A stretch of DNA of 64,000 bases from CAVQGZ01 sp964356295 (GTDB taxonomy: Bacteria > Actinomycetota > Actinomycetes > Jiangellales > Jiangellaceae): the NCBI GenBank assembly GCA_964356295.1, contig CAYHHE010000003.1:9274-73273 (forward strand), read 5' to 3'. Within the stretch, counting starts at the first letter, position 1, and each line of letters begins with the position of its first letter. Positions 15,992 to 24,200 of the stretch are shown piece after piece. A program made the translations under genes and the position numbers. Under the pieces are notes generated by a model. The model was not told the DNA's origin and ran no database searches. It saw only the letters and a list, made by a program, of their open reading frames with translations.

Positions 15992-16126
15992 TCAGGCAGT
16001 CAGCCGGACGCGGCCCTTGGAACGCCGGGACTTCACGATCGACCGGCCCGCCCGGGTGCGCATCCGAACCCGGAAGCCATGGGTCTTGGCCCGCTTGCGG
16101 GTGTTGGGCTGAAAGGTGCGCTTCAC
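15992..16126 (-). CDS. rpmH: 50S ribosomal protein L34
   Basis: A 44-residue, highly basic protein read on the minus strand: it begins MKRTFQPNTRKRAKTHGFR and ends GRVRLTA. The GTG start at 16126 is preceded by GGAG 7 bases upstream. It is the first gene of the operon that runs away from dnaA. Confidence 0.97.
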   Translation of the reverse strand: MKRTFQPNTRKRAKTHGFRVRMRTRAGRSIVKSRRSKGRVRLTA

Positions 16127-16520
16127 GTCACAACTCCAGAAGGTCACGGCTGTCAGGGTCACGCTGGTCGCTGGCTGCGGCTCGCAGGAGCCCCAGTGGC
16201 CCGCACATCCGGACGTTCTTGGTGAAACGGCGCCCAGCAGCTCATCTAAGGTACGTCAGCGCTGGTCAGCGGGTCAAACCGGCGACGAGCCAACGGCCCA
16301 GCCCGGCTGATTCGTCGGGTGGACCTCCCTGTGGACGCTCGTTGCCGGATCCTCCGCTGCGCGGTAGCGTCTCCGGCCTGCCCCTTCCCCGGCGGGGATC
16401 GGGTGGGCTACCGACGACAACACCAAACCACAACGATCCACGGTTCACGGAGATGCACGCCCAGCCGCTGCATGCCCAGTCCGTCCCCAACCTGTGGATA
16501 ACGGTGTGGACGGGGGACAC
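16127..16520. promoter_or_regulatory. rpmH-dnaA divergent intergenic region
   Basis: 394 bases with no supported gene. It must hold the divergent promoters of rpmH and dnaA. A consensus DnaA box in reverse orientation (tgtggataa) lies at 16493-16501, only 20 bases before the dnaA start, where it could autoregulate dnaA. I could not assign -35/-10 elements with confidence. Confidence 0.6.
16493..16501 (-). promoter_or_regulatory. DnaA box upstream of dnaA
   Basis: tgtggataa is the exact reverse complement of the consensus DnaA box TTATCCACA. Its position directly upstream of the dnaA start suggests autoregulation. Confidence 0.8.
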
Positions 16521-17996
16521 GTGACGGACGCCGCGACCTGGAACGAGCAGCAAGCCGCCGCATCCGACCTCTCTGCGCCGCTGCCCTCAAGCGTGCAGCT
16601 CACTCAGCTGTGGGACGACGCGGTCCTCACCGTCGGCCCCGAGGTCGGTCCGGCAGTCCAGGCGTTCCTTGGCCAGGCGCGCCCGGTCACCATGGTGCAG
16701 GACACCGTGGTGGCTGTCGCCGGCAGCGAGTACGTCAAGAGCCAGCTCGAGCGTCGTGCCCTGGGCCTGCTGGTCACGGCGCTGTCGAAGTCGCTCGATC
16801 GTTCAGTCGGCGTGGTGATCGAGGTCGTCGGCCAGGCAGCCGCTGCGGGTGGTCCGCCACGTCCGACGCCGGCCCCGTCGCAGGACGCGCAGACTCGAGC
16901 TCAGCCCGATGAGCACGAGTACCGGCCCCAGCCCGTCCCGGCGGCCGCACGCCGGGAGGTGGTCGCGCTCAACCCCCGCTACACCTTCGAACGGTTCGTG
17001 ATCGGGGCGAGCAACCGGTTCGCCCATGCTGCGGCGGTGGCGGTGGCCGAGGCGCCGGGCAAGGCCTACAACCCACTGCTGGTCTACGGCGGCTCCGGGC
17101 TCGGCAAGACCCACCTGCTGCACGCCATCGGTCACTACGCCACCGAGTTCTACCCGGGCACCCGGGTGCGCTACGTCTCCAGCGAGGAGTTCACCAACGA
17201 CTTCATCAACTCCATCCGCGACGACCGCGCCTCGGCGTTCCACGGTCGCTACCGCGACGTCGACGTCCTGCTCATCGACGACATCCAGTTCCTCGAGGGC
17301 AAGATCCAGACGCAGGAGGAGTTCTTCCACACCTTCAACGCGCTGCACAACGCCAACAAGCAGATCGTCATCACCTCAGACCGCCCACCCAAGGACTTCG
17401 CCGAGCTCGAGGACCGGCTGCGCAACCGGTTCACCTGGGGGCTCATCACCGACATCCAGCCGCCGGACCTCGAGACGCGCATCGCGATCCTGTCCAAGAA
17501 GGCAGCCGCGGACCGGCTCGCCGTCCCGCAGGACGTGCTGGCATTCATCGCCAGTCGAATCGACACCAACATCCGCGAGCTCGAGGGTGCCCTGGTGCGG
17601 GTGACCGCGTTCGCCAGCCTCAACCGGCAACCTGTCGACCTCGCCCTGGCCGAGGTGGTGCTCAAGGACCTGATGCCCACCGACAGCACCCCGGACATCG
17701 GCGCAGCGCTGATCATCGCTCAGACGGCCACCTACTTCGGGCTGAGCATCGACGACCTGCTCGGGACCAGCCGAAGCCGGATGCTGGTCACTGCGCGACA
17801 GATCGCGATGTATCTGTGTCGAGAGCTGACCGAGCTGTCGCTGCCCAAGATCGGGCAGGAGTTCGGCGGTCGCGACCACACCACCGTCATGCACGCCGAC
17901 CGCAAGATCCGCACGCTCATGGCCGAACGTCGCTCGGTGTTCAACCAGGTCACCGAGCTCACCAACCGCATCCGGCAGAGCGCCCGGCCGACGTGA
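16521..17996 (+). CDS. dnaA: Chromosomal replication initiator protein DnaA
   Basis: A 491-residue AAA+ initiator. It has an N-terminal domain I (about 25-105), a variable Pro/Gln-rich linker (about 106-140), and the AAA+ core with Walker A GGSGLGKT at 190-197 and Walker B LLIDD at 250-254. The C-terminal DNA-binding domain IV carries the signature GGRDHTTVMHA. The GTG at 16521 follows a GGGGGA ribosome-binding site; an in-frame ATG at 16494 falls inside the DnaA box and is less likely. Confidence 0.97.
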   Translation: MTDAATWNEQQAAASDLSAPLPSSVQLTQLWDDAVLTVGPEVGPAVQAFLGQARPVTMVQDTVVAVAGSEYVKSQLERRALGLLVTALSKSLDRSVGVVIEVVGQAAAAGGPPRPTPAPSQDAQTRAQPDEHEYRPQPVPAAARREVVALNPRYTFERFVIGASNRFAHAAAVAVAEAPGKAYNPLLVYGGSGLGKTHLLHAIGHYATEFYPGTRVRYVSSEEFTNDFINSIRDDRASAFHGRYRDVDVLLIDDIQFLEGKIQTQEEFFHTFNALHNANKQIVITSDRPPKDFAELEDRLRNRFTWGLITDIQPPDLETRIAILSKKAAADRLAVPQDVLAFIASRIDTNIRELEGALVRVTAFASLNRQPVDLALAEVVLKDLMPTDSTPDIGAALIIAQTATYFGLSIDDLLGTSRSRMLVTARQIAMYLCRELTELSLPKIGQEFGGRDHTTVMHADRKIRTLMAERRSVFNQVTELTNRIRQSARPT

Positions 17997-18315
17997 TGTC
18001 CCCAACCCGGCGGCGTCGACCTGTGGGGCCTGTGGACACCCTGTGGACGATCGTGCGGCCACCGTCCTGGGATCGGCGGTACTCGGCGTCCCGGTCCCTC
18101 GTCGTCCCCCGGCGGCCGACTACCCGTCCACAGGTTGTCCTGGACGTCCAGCCCTCTCACCAGCGCAGGGACCGGTTGTCCACGGTTTCCACCGGCCCTA
18201 CGACGACGATGGATCTGACATCCGATCGACCTTGTGTGAGTCGTGGTTGTGCCCGGGGTGTGTGCAAGGATCGACCTCGAGGTGCTGGCGGGCCCGAGGT
18301 GAGAGAGGAACGGCT
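17997..18315. other. oriC: Probable oriC (dnaA-dnaN intergenic region)
   Basis: 319 bases without a supported gene between dnaA and dnaN, the usual actinobacterial oriC position. It contains several DnaA-box-like 9-mers in both orientations: tgtggacac at 18031, tgtggacga at 18042, cgtccacag at 18125 and ttgtccacg at 18176. Each differs from TTRTCCACA by one or two bases. The region is less GC-rich towards dnaN (about 18190-18270), where duplex unwinding might occur. Confidence 0.8.
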
Positions 18316-19431
18316 GTGAAGTTCCGCATCGATCGTGACGTGCTCGCCGACGGTGTGGCCTGGGCTGCCCGGACGTTGCCGCACCGGCCGACGCTGCCCG
18401 TGCTGGCCGCGCTGCGGATGGAGGCCGTCGAGGACGCCGTCCGGGTCGCGGCCTACGACCACGAGGTGTTCGGCGAGGCGGTCATCCCGGCCGACGTCGC
18501 CGACGGCGGGGTCGTGCTGGTGTCCGGACGCCTGCTCGCCGACATCACCCGGCTGCTCCCCCCGCGTCCGGTCGACGTGGTCGCCGAGGAGGGCAAGCTC
18601 AGCGTCATGTGCGGGTCGTCCCGCTTCACTCTGCAGTCCCTCCCTGTCGAGGACTACCCGGTGCTGCCGACCCTGCCCGAGGCCGTGGGTCGGGTCGCCG
18701 GCCCGCTGCTGGCCGAGGCGGTGGCTCAGGTCGTGGTCGCCGCCGGCAAGGACGACATGCTGCCGGTGCTCACCGGGATCCGGATGGAGATCGAGGACGA
18801 CCGGCTCACCCTCGCGGCCACCGACCGGTATCGGCTGGCCGTGCGCGAGCTGACCTGGGAACCGGCTCGTCCCGGGACCTCGGCAGTCGCACTGGTCCCG
18901 GCCCGTTCGCTGTCGGAGGCCACACGATCCTTCGGGCCCGGCCAGGTCGAGATAGGGCTGGGCAGCGGCGGACTCCTCGGGCTGTCGACCAGCGACCGAT
19001 CCAGCTCGGCCAGACTCATCGACGGGGAGTTCCCCAAGTACCGCACCCTCTTCCCGGCCGACTCCCCGACGCAGGCTCGCGTCGAGACCGCGGCCCTGGT
19101 CGAGTCGGTCAAGCGGGTGGCCCTCGTGGCGGACCGCAACTCGCCGGTGCGGCTGACCTTCGGCGCGGACGAGGTGACTCTCGAGGCGTCCAGCGGTGAG
19201 GATGCGCAAGCCACGGAGTCGCTGGCGGCAGACGTCACCGGACAGGGACTGACCATCGGGTTCAACCCCGGGTACCTACTGGACGGTCTGGGCGCCATCG
19301 GTGCCCCGGTCGCGGTCATGGGCTTCACCGATCAGGGCCGCCCGTCGGTGCTGCGCGGCGCCGAGCAGATGGACGCAGCCCCCGCGACCGACTACCGCTA
19401 CCTGCTCATGCCGGTGCGGCTGGCCGGCTAG
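18316..19431 (+). CDS. dnaN: DNA polymerase III sliding clamp (beta subunit)
   Basis: A 371-residue beta clamp that tethers polymerase III to DNA. Three repeated clamp domains are visible (about 1-120, 130-245 and 250-371), with LPVLAALRMEA, LPVLTGIRMEI and the C-terminal YRYLLMPVRL hook typical of DnaN. The GTG at 18316 follows GAGAGGAA. In-frame starts further upstream would lie in the origin region. Confidence 0.96.
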   Translation: MKFRIDRDVLADGVAWAARTLPHRPTLPVLAALRMEAVEDAVRVAAYDHEVFGEAVIPADVADGGVVLVSGRLLADITRLLPPRPVDVVAEEGKLSVMCGSSRFTLQSLPVEDYPVLPTLPEAVGRVAGPLLAEAVAQVVVAAGKDDMLPVLTGIRMEIEDDRLTLAATDRYRLAVRELTWEPARPGTSAVALVPARSLSEATRSFGPGQVEIGLGSGGLLGLSTSDRSSSARLIDGEFPKYRTLFPADSPTQARVETAALVESVKRVALVADRNSPVRLTFGADEVTLEASSGEDAQATESLAADVTGQGLTIGFNPGYLLDGLGAIGAPVAVMGFTDQGRPSVLRGAEQMDAAPATDYRYLLMPVRLAG

Positions 19432-19456
19432 CCGCAGCGCAGCGGACGGACGCCTC

Positions 19457-20347
19457 GTGCAGCTGGGGATGGTCGGGTTGGGGCGCATGGGCGCCAACAT
19501 GCGCGACCGGCTGGTCGCCGCCGGCCACGTCGTGATCGGCTACGACACCGACCCCGCGCGAGGCGACGCCGCCACGCTGGCCGACCTCGTCGAACGGCTT
19601 GACGCGCCTCGGCACGTGTGGGTGATGGTCCCAGCCGGACCCGCCACCCGCTTCACCATCGAGCAGCTCGCGATGCTGCTGCAGCCTGAAGACCTCGTCG
19701 TCGACGGCGGCAACACCAAGTGGAGCGACGACCAGCACCATGCCGCGACGCTGGCCGAGAGCGGGGTGCGCTACCTGGACTGCGGGGTGTCCGGCGGGGT
19801 GTGGGGGCCAGAGAACGGCTACGCACTCATGTGCGGCGGCGACGAGCTGGACCTCGCACGGATGATGCCCGTGTTCGACACGCTCCGCCCGCCGGGACCT
19901 CGCGACCTCGGCTTCGTCCACGCCGGCCCGACAGGTGCCGGGCACTACGCCAAGATGGTGCACAACGGCATCGAGTACGGGCTCATGCAGGCCTACGCCG
20001 AGGGCTACGAGCTGCTGGCAGCCTCCTCGGTCGTGGCCGACGTGCCGGGTGTGGTGCGCGCCTGGTCGCGTGGCACCGTGGTGCGCTCGTGGCTGCTCGA
20101 CCTGCTCGTAGCGGCCTTGGAGGACGATCCCGGCCTCGACGCGCTGGTCGGCTACGTCGAGGACTCCGGGGAGGGCCGCTGGAGCGTCGAGGAGGCGGTC
20201 GCCAACGCCGTCCCGGCGCCGGTCATGACCGCGGCGTTGTACGCCAGGTTCGCCTCGCGCCAGGACGACTCGCCTGCCATGCGGGCCGTGGCCGCCCTGC
20301 GCCAGCAGTTCGGTGGCCACGCGGTCACCACCCGAACCGAGCCCTGA
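19457..20347 (+). CDS. gnd: 6-phosphogluconate dehydrogenase, decarboxylating (short form)
   Basis: A 296-residue enzyme of the shorter, typically NAD-linked 6PGDH group. It has the Rossmann motif GLGRMGANM (residues 6-14), the substrate-binding segment SGGVWGPENGYALMCGG, and H-x3-K within GHYAKMVHNGIEYGLMQ, which provides the catalytic lysine and asparagine. It oxidatively decarboxylates 6-phosphogluconate to ribulose-5-phosphate. A gnd gene between dnaN and recF is the normal actinobacterial arrangement. GTG start at 19457. Confidence 0.93.
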   Translation: MQLGMVGLGRMGANMRDRLVAAGHVVIGYDTDPARGDAATLADLVERLDAPRHVWVMVPAGPATRFTIEQLAMLLQPEDLVVDGGNTKWSDDQHHAATLAESGVRYLDCGVSGGVWGPENGYALMCGGDELDLARMMPVFDTLRPPGPRDLGFVHAGPTGAGHYAKMVHNGIEYGLMQAYAEGYELLAASSVVADVPGVVRAWSRGTVVRSWLLDLLVAALEDDPGLDALVGYVEDSGEGRWSVEEAVANAVPAPVMTAALYARFASRQDDSPAMRAVAALRQQFGGHAVTTRTEP

Positions 20348-20358
20348 CCGCCGCGAGC

Positions 20359-21522
20359 GTGCACATCTCGACCCTGTCGCTGCGCGACTTCCGCTCCTAC
20401 GACACCGTCGACCTGACGTGGGAGCCGGGGGTGAGCGTGCTCGTCGGCCCCAACGGGCAGGGCAAGACGAACCTCCTCGAAGCGGTGCACTACCTCGCGA
20501 CGCTGTCCAGCCATCGAGTGGCCACCGACGCCCCGCTGCTGCGTGCGGGTGCGACTCGGGCACAGGTCGCAGCCCGGGTGCGGTCCGGGACGAGGACGTT
20601 GCTGCTGGAGGTCGACATCAACGCAGGGTCGGCCAACCGGGCCCGGGTTAACCGCTCCCCGACCCGCACCCCCCGGGAGCTGGTCGGCCTGCTGCGTACC
20701 GTGCTGTTCGCGCCGGAGGACCTGGGCATCGTCAAGGGCGACCCGGGTGAGCGGCGCCGCTTCCTCGACCACCTGCTCGTGCAGCGGCGGCCGAGGATGG
20801 CGGCCGTGCGCAGCGACTACGAGCGGGTGCTCAAGCAGCGCACCGCCCTGCTCCGCTCGGCCGCCGGCCTTCGCCGCAGCCGGTCCGCTGTCGACCTGAG
20901 CACCTTGGACGTGTGGGATGCCCACCTGGCCCGCACCGGCGCCGATCTGGTGGCCGCGCGGGTCGGACTGGTCGACGAGCTGGCACCACGGGTGCGCCAC
21001 GCCTACGCCGACCTGGCACCGGGCAGCCCGCCGACCCGGATGACCTACCGGGCCAGCGGGCTGGTCCCCACCTCCGAGACCGACCCGACGGCGTCGGCTG
21101 ACCAGGTCGGCACCGACCGGGGCGCGTGGGAGGACCTGCTGCGCCACGCCCTCGCCCAGGTGCGGACCGCCGAGCTCGACCGCGGCCAGTGCCTGGTCGG
21201 GCCGCATCGCGACGACGTCCTGCTCGCTCTGGGTGACCTGCCGACCCGCGGGTACGCCAGCCAGGGGGAGTCGTGGTCTGTGGCGTTGGCCCTGCGGCTG
21301 GCCAGCTTCGACCTGCTGACCGAGGAGTCCGACACGCCACCGGTGCTCATGCTCGACGACGTCTTCGCAGAGCTCGACGCGCGGCGCCGGGACCATCTGG
21401 CGGCTCGGGTACGCCACGCCGACCAGGTCATCGTGACCGCCGCAGTTCCCGACGACGTCCCGGCCGGGCTGGACGGAACACGGTTCTCGGTCGCTGCAGG
21501 CGGGGTCGAGCGTGTCGGGTAG
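20359..21522 (+). CDS. recF: DNA replication and repair protein RecF
   Basis: A 387-residue SMC-like ATPase that helps load RecA at gaps. The Walker A is GPNGQGKTNLLEAVHYL near residue 33, and the Walker B-like LMLDDVFAELD lies near the C-terminus with a signature region (YASQGESWSVALALRLA) before it. The GTG at 20359 begins VHISTLSLRDFRSY, the usual RecF N-terminus. The gene starts 11 bases after gnd and overlaps dciA by 11 bases. Confidence 0.95.
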   Translation: MHISTLSLRDFRSYDTVDLTWEPGVSVLVGPNGQGKTNLLEAVHYLATLSSHRVATDAPLLRAGATRAQVAARVRSGTRTLLLEVDINAGSANRARVNRSPTRTPRELVGLLRTVLFAPEDLGIVKGDPGERRRFLDHLLVQRRPRMAAVRSDYERVLKQRTALLRSAAGLRRSRSAVDLSTLDVWDAHLARTGADLVAARVGLVDELAPRVRHAYADLAPGSPPTRMTYRASGLVPTSETDPTASADQVGTDRGAWEDLLRHALAQVRTAELDRGQCLVGPHRDDVLLALGDLPTRGYASQGESWSVALALRLASFDLLTEESDTPPVLMLDDVFAELDARRRDHLAARVRHADQVIVTAAVPDDVPAGLDGTRFSVAAGGVERVG

Positions 21523-22036
21523 CCAGTGGCGTCCGGACGGGCCTGAGCTGGCCCGGGCCTTCGTCCTGGCCCGTACTGGGGTGGCCGGCGAGGTGCCCCT
21601 GGTCCGACGGGTACGCCGGGGCCACCGCCGACGTCAAGGTTCGGACGGTGACGAGCAGTGGAGCGGGGCCGGCCCGGGCACCCGCGACCCGGTGCCCGCC
21701 GGAGTGGCGGTGCGCGACGTCGTCGACGGCGCCGGGTGGTCGGCTGCCCTGGCCGTCCATTCGGTCACCGGGCGGTGGGACCAGATCGTCGGTGCCACGG
21801 TGGCCGAGCACAGCAAGGTGGAGTCCTTCACCGACGGGCTGCTCACCGTGAGGTGCGACTCCACGGCCTGGGCCACCCAGCTGCGCCTGCTGGTGGGGGA
21901 CCTCATGGCGCGCCTGGCGGAGGAGGCCGGTGCCGGGGTGGTCCGCGCCGTGGTGGTCAAGGGCCCGGACGCGCCGTCCTGGGTGCGTGGACCACGACGC
22001 GCCAAGGGCCGCGGGCCTCGGGACACGTACGGCTGA
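21512..22036 (+). CDS. dciA: DciA-like DUF721 protein
   Basis: A 174-residue protein. The C-terminal two-thirds is the DUF721/DciA domain (about 85-160: WDQIVGATVAEHSKVESFTDGLLTV then a helix with TAWATQLRLL). DciA helps load the replicative helicase in bacteria lacking DnaC. The N-terminal about 70 residues are basic and low complexity. The location between recF and gyrB is the conserved actinobacterial one. Confidence 0.88.
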   Translation: MSGSQWRPDGPELARAFVLARTGVAGEVPLVRRVRRGHRRRQGSDGDEQWSGAGPGTRDPVPAGVAVRDVVDGAGWSAALAVHSVTGRWDQIVGATVAEHSKVESFTDGLLTVRCDSTAWATQLRLLVGDLMARLAEEAGAGVVRAVVVKGPDAPSWVRGPRRAKGRGPRDTYG

Positions 22037-22099
22037 TCCGCACGTCAGTGCAGTAGGATGGGGTTCTCGCCACCACACCCCCCAGGAGGTCTCTCGCCC

Positions 22100-24187
22100 G
22101 TGACGCACGCCCCGGTCGAGGCTCCGACAGACGACGCCGCGACCAGCAGAGGCCGAGGCTCACGGGTCACCGACGAGGGCTACGACGCCAGCGCGATCAC
22201 CGTCCTGGAGGGACTCGAGGCGGTCCGCAAGCGGCCGGGCATGTACATCGGGTCGACCGGCGAGCGGGGCCTGCACCACCTGGTGTCCGAGGTCGTGGAC
22301 AATGCCGTCGACGAGGCGTTGGCCGGGTACTGCACGCGCATCGAGATCGACCTGCTGCCCGACGGCGGGGTGCGGGTGTCCGACGACGGACGCGGCATCC
22401 CGGTCGACATCCACCCGGTCGAGCAGCGCCCCGCGATCGAGGTCGTGCTCACCGTGCTGCACGCCGGGGGCAAGTTCGGCGGAAGCGGCTACAAGGTCTC
22501 CGGCGGGCTGCACGGAGTCGGCGTGTCGGTGGTCAACGCGCTGTCCGAGCGCCTCGAGGCCGAGGTGCGCCGGGACGGCCACGTCTGGCGGCAGGCCTAC
22601 CACCTCGGCGACCCGCTCGGACCGCTGGAGCGGGGCGAGCCCACCGAGGAGACCGGCACCACCATCACGTTCTGGGCCAGCCCGGACATCTTCGAGACCA
22701 CCCAGTTCTCCTTCGAGACCCTCGTCACCCGGCTGCGGGAGATGGCCTTCCTCAACCGCGGTCTGGAGATCCTGTTGCGCGACTGGCGTCCCGTGGTCCG
22801 CGACGAGGACACCGCCGACGAGGTCACCGGCGTGCTGCCGGTGGTCACCGACACAGACCGCGAGGCGGAGCCGGGCGCGTCCGGGTTGTCCCGTCAGGCG
22901 CGGTTCGTGTACGAGGGCGGGCTGGTCGACTTCGTCAACCACCTGAACCGGGGCCGCGACCCGGCGCACCGCAGCGTCATCTCCTTCTCCGCAGACGCCG
23001 AGGGCAGCAGCATGAGCCTGGACGTGGCGATGCAGTGGAACAACGGCTTCAGCGAGTCGGTGCACACCTTCGCCAACACCATCAACACCCATGAGGGCGG
23101 CACCCACGAGGAGGGGTTCCGGGCCGCGCTCACCGTTCTGGTCAACAAGTTCGCCCGGGACTGGGGTGTGCTGCGCGACAAGGACCCGAAGCTCACCGGT
23201 GACGACGTCCGGGAGGGCCTCACCGCCATCGTCAGCCTGAAGATCGCCGAGCCGCAGTTCGAGGGCCAGACCAAGACCAGGCTCGGCAACACCGAGGCCA
23301 AGTCGTTGGTCCAGACCGTGGTCAACGACCAGCTGGGGGCGTGGTTCGAGCAGAACCCGACCGAGGGCAAGGAGATCGCGCGCAAGGCTCAGCAGGCGTC
23401 CTCGGCGCGCATCGCCGCCCGCAAGGCCCGCGACATCGCTCGCTCCCGCAAGGGCCTGCTCAGTGGCGCCGGGTTCGGCAAGCTCGCGGACTGCCAGTCC
23501 ACCGAACCCGCCGCGAGCGAGGTGTTCATCGTCGAGGGTGACTCCGCCGGGGGCTCTGCCAAGGGGGGCCGCGACCCGCGCATCCAGGCGATCCTGCCGA
23601 TCCGCGGCAAGATCCTGAACGTGGAGAAGGCCCGGATCGACCGGATCCTGCAGAACACCGAGGTCCAGTCGATCATCACCACGCTCGGGACCGGCATCCA
23701 CGACGACTTCGACCTGGCGCGGCTGCGCTACCACAAGATCATCCTGATGGCCGACGCCGACGTCGACGGCCAGCACATCCGCACCCTGCTGCTCACGCTG
23801 CTGTTTCGGTTCATGCGTCCGATCATCGAGGCCGGGCACGTCTACCTCGCCCAGCCTCCGCTGTACCGGATCAAGTGGTCGCAGGGCGAGCACGACCTGG
23901 CCTACAGCGACGCCGAACGTGACGCGCTGTTGCAGGCCGGGCAGGCGGCCGGTCGCAAGCTCCCGGCGCAGGCACCCATCCAGCGGTACAAGGGCCTGGG
24001 CGAGATGAACGCCGACGAGCTCTGGGATACCACGATGGACCCCGAGCAGCGGATCCTGCTGCAGGTGACGTTCGAGGACGCGGCGGCCGCCGACGAGGCG
24101 TTCTCGGTCCTGATGGGTGAGGACGTGGAGAGCCGGCGGGCCTTCATCCAGCGCAACGCCCGCGACGTGCGCTTCCTGGACATCTGA
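22100..24187 (+). CDS. gyrB: DNA gyrase subunit B
   Basis: A 695-residue ATPase subunit of gyrase, which introduces negative supercoils. The GHKL ATP-binding domain includes VDNAVDEALAGYC and DDGRGIPVD, and the transducer domain follows. The TOPRIM domain has EGDSAGGSAKGGRDP and the DADVDGQHI metal site. C-terminal QRYKGLGEMN is intact. The GTG at 22100 sits 9 bases after a full AGGAGGT. A TAGGAT hexamer at 22054-22059 might be its -10 element, but no convincing -35 is seen. Confidence 0.97.
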   Translation: MTHAPVEAPTDDAATSRGRGSRVTDEGYDASAITVLEGLEAVRKRPGMYIGSTGERGLHHLVSEVVDNAVDEALAGYCTRIEIDLLPDGGVRVSDDGRGIPVDIHPVEQRPAIEVVLTVLHAGGKFGGSGYKVSGGLHGVGVSVVNALSERLEAEVRRDGHVWRQAYHLGDPLGPLERGEPTEETGTTITFWASPDIFETTQFSFETLVTRLREMAFLNRGLEILLRDWRPVVRDEDTADEVTGVLPVVTDTDREAEPGASGLSRQARFVYEGGLVDFVNHLNRGRDPAHRSVISFSADAEGSSMSLDVAMQWNNGFSESVHTFANTINTHEGGTHEEGFRAALTVLVNKFARDWGVLRDKDPKLTGDDVREGLTAIVSLKIAEPQFEGQTKTRLGNTEAKSLVQTVVNDQLGAWFEQNPTEGKEIARKAQQASSARIAARKARDIARSRKGLLSGAGFGKLADCQSTEPAASEVFIVEGDSAGGSAKGGRDPRIQAILPIRGKILNVEKARIDRILQNTEVQSIITTLGTGIHDDFDLARLRYHKIILMADADVDGQHIRTLLLTLLFRFMRPIIEAGHVYLAQPPLYRIKWSQGEHDLAYSDAERDALLQAGQAAGRKLPAQAPIQRYKGLGEMNADELWDTTMDPEQRILLQVTFEDAAAADEAFSVLMGEDVESRRAFIQRNARDVRFLDI

Positions 24188-24200
24188 GGGGAGCCCACCG

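Noticed and set aside
16494..16520. Earlier ATG start for dnaA at 16494
   Set aside because: It lies inside the DnaA box, has no ribosome-binding site, and the added residues are not DnaA-like; GTG at 16521 follows GGGGGA.
22054..22059. TAGGAT as gyrB -10 promoter element
   Set aside because: No acceptable -35 at 16-18 bases upstream; kept only as a remark.
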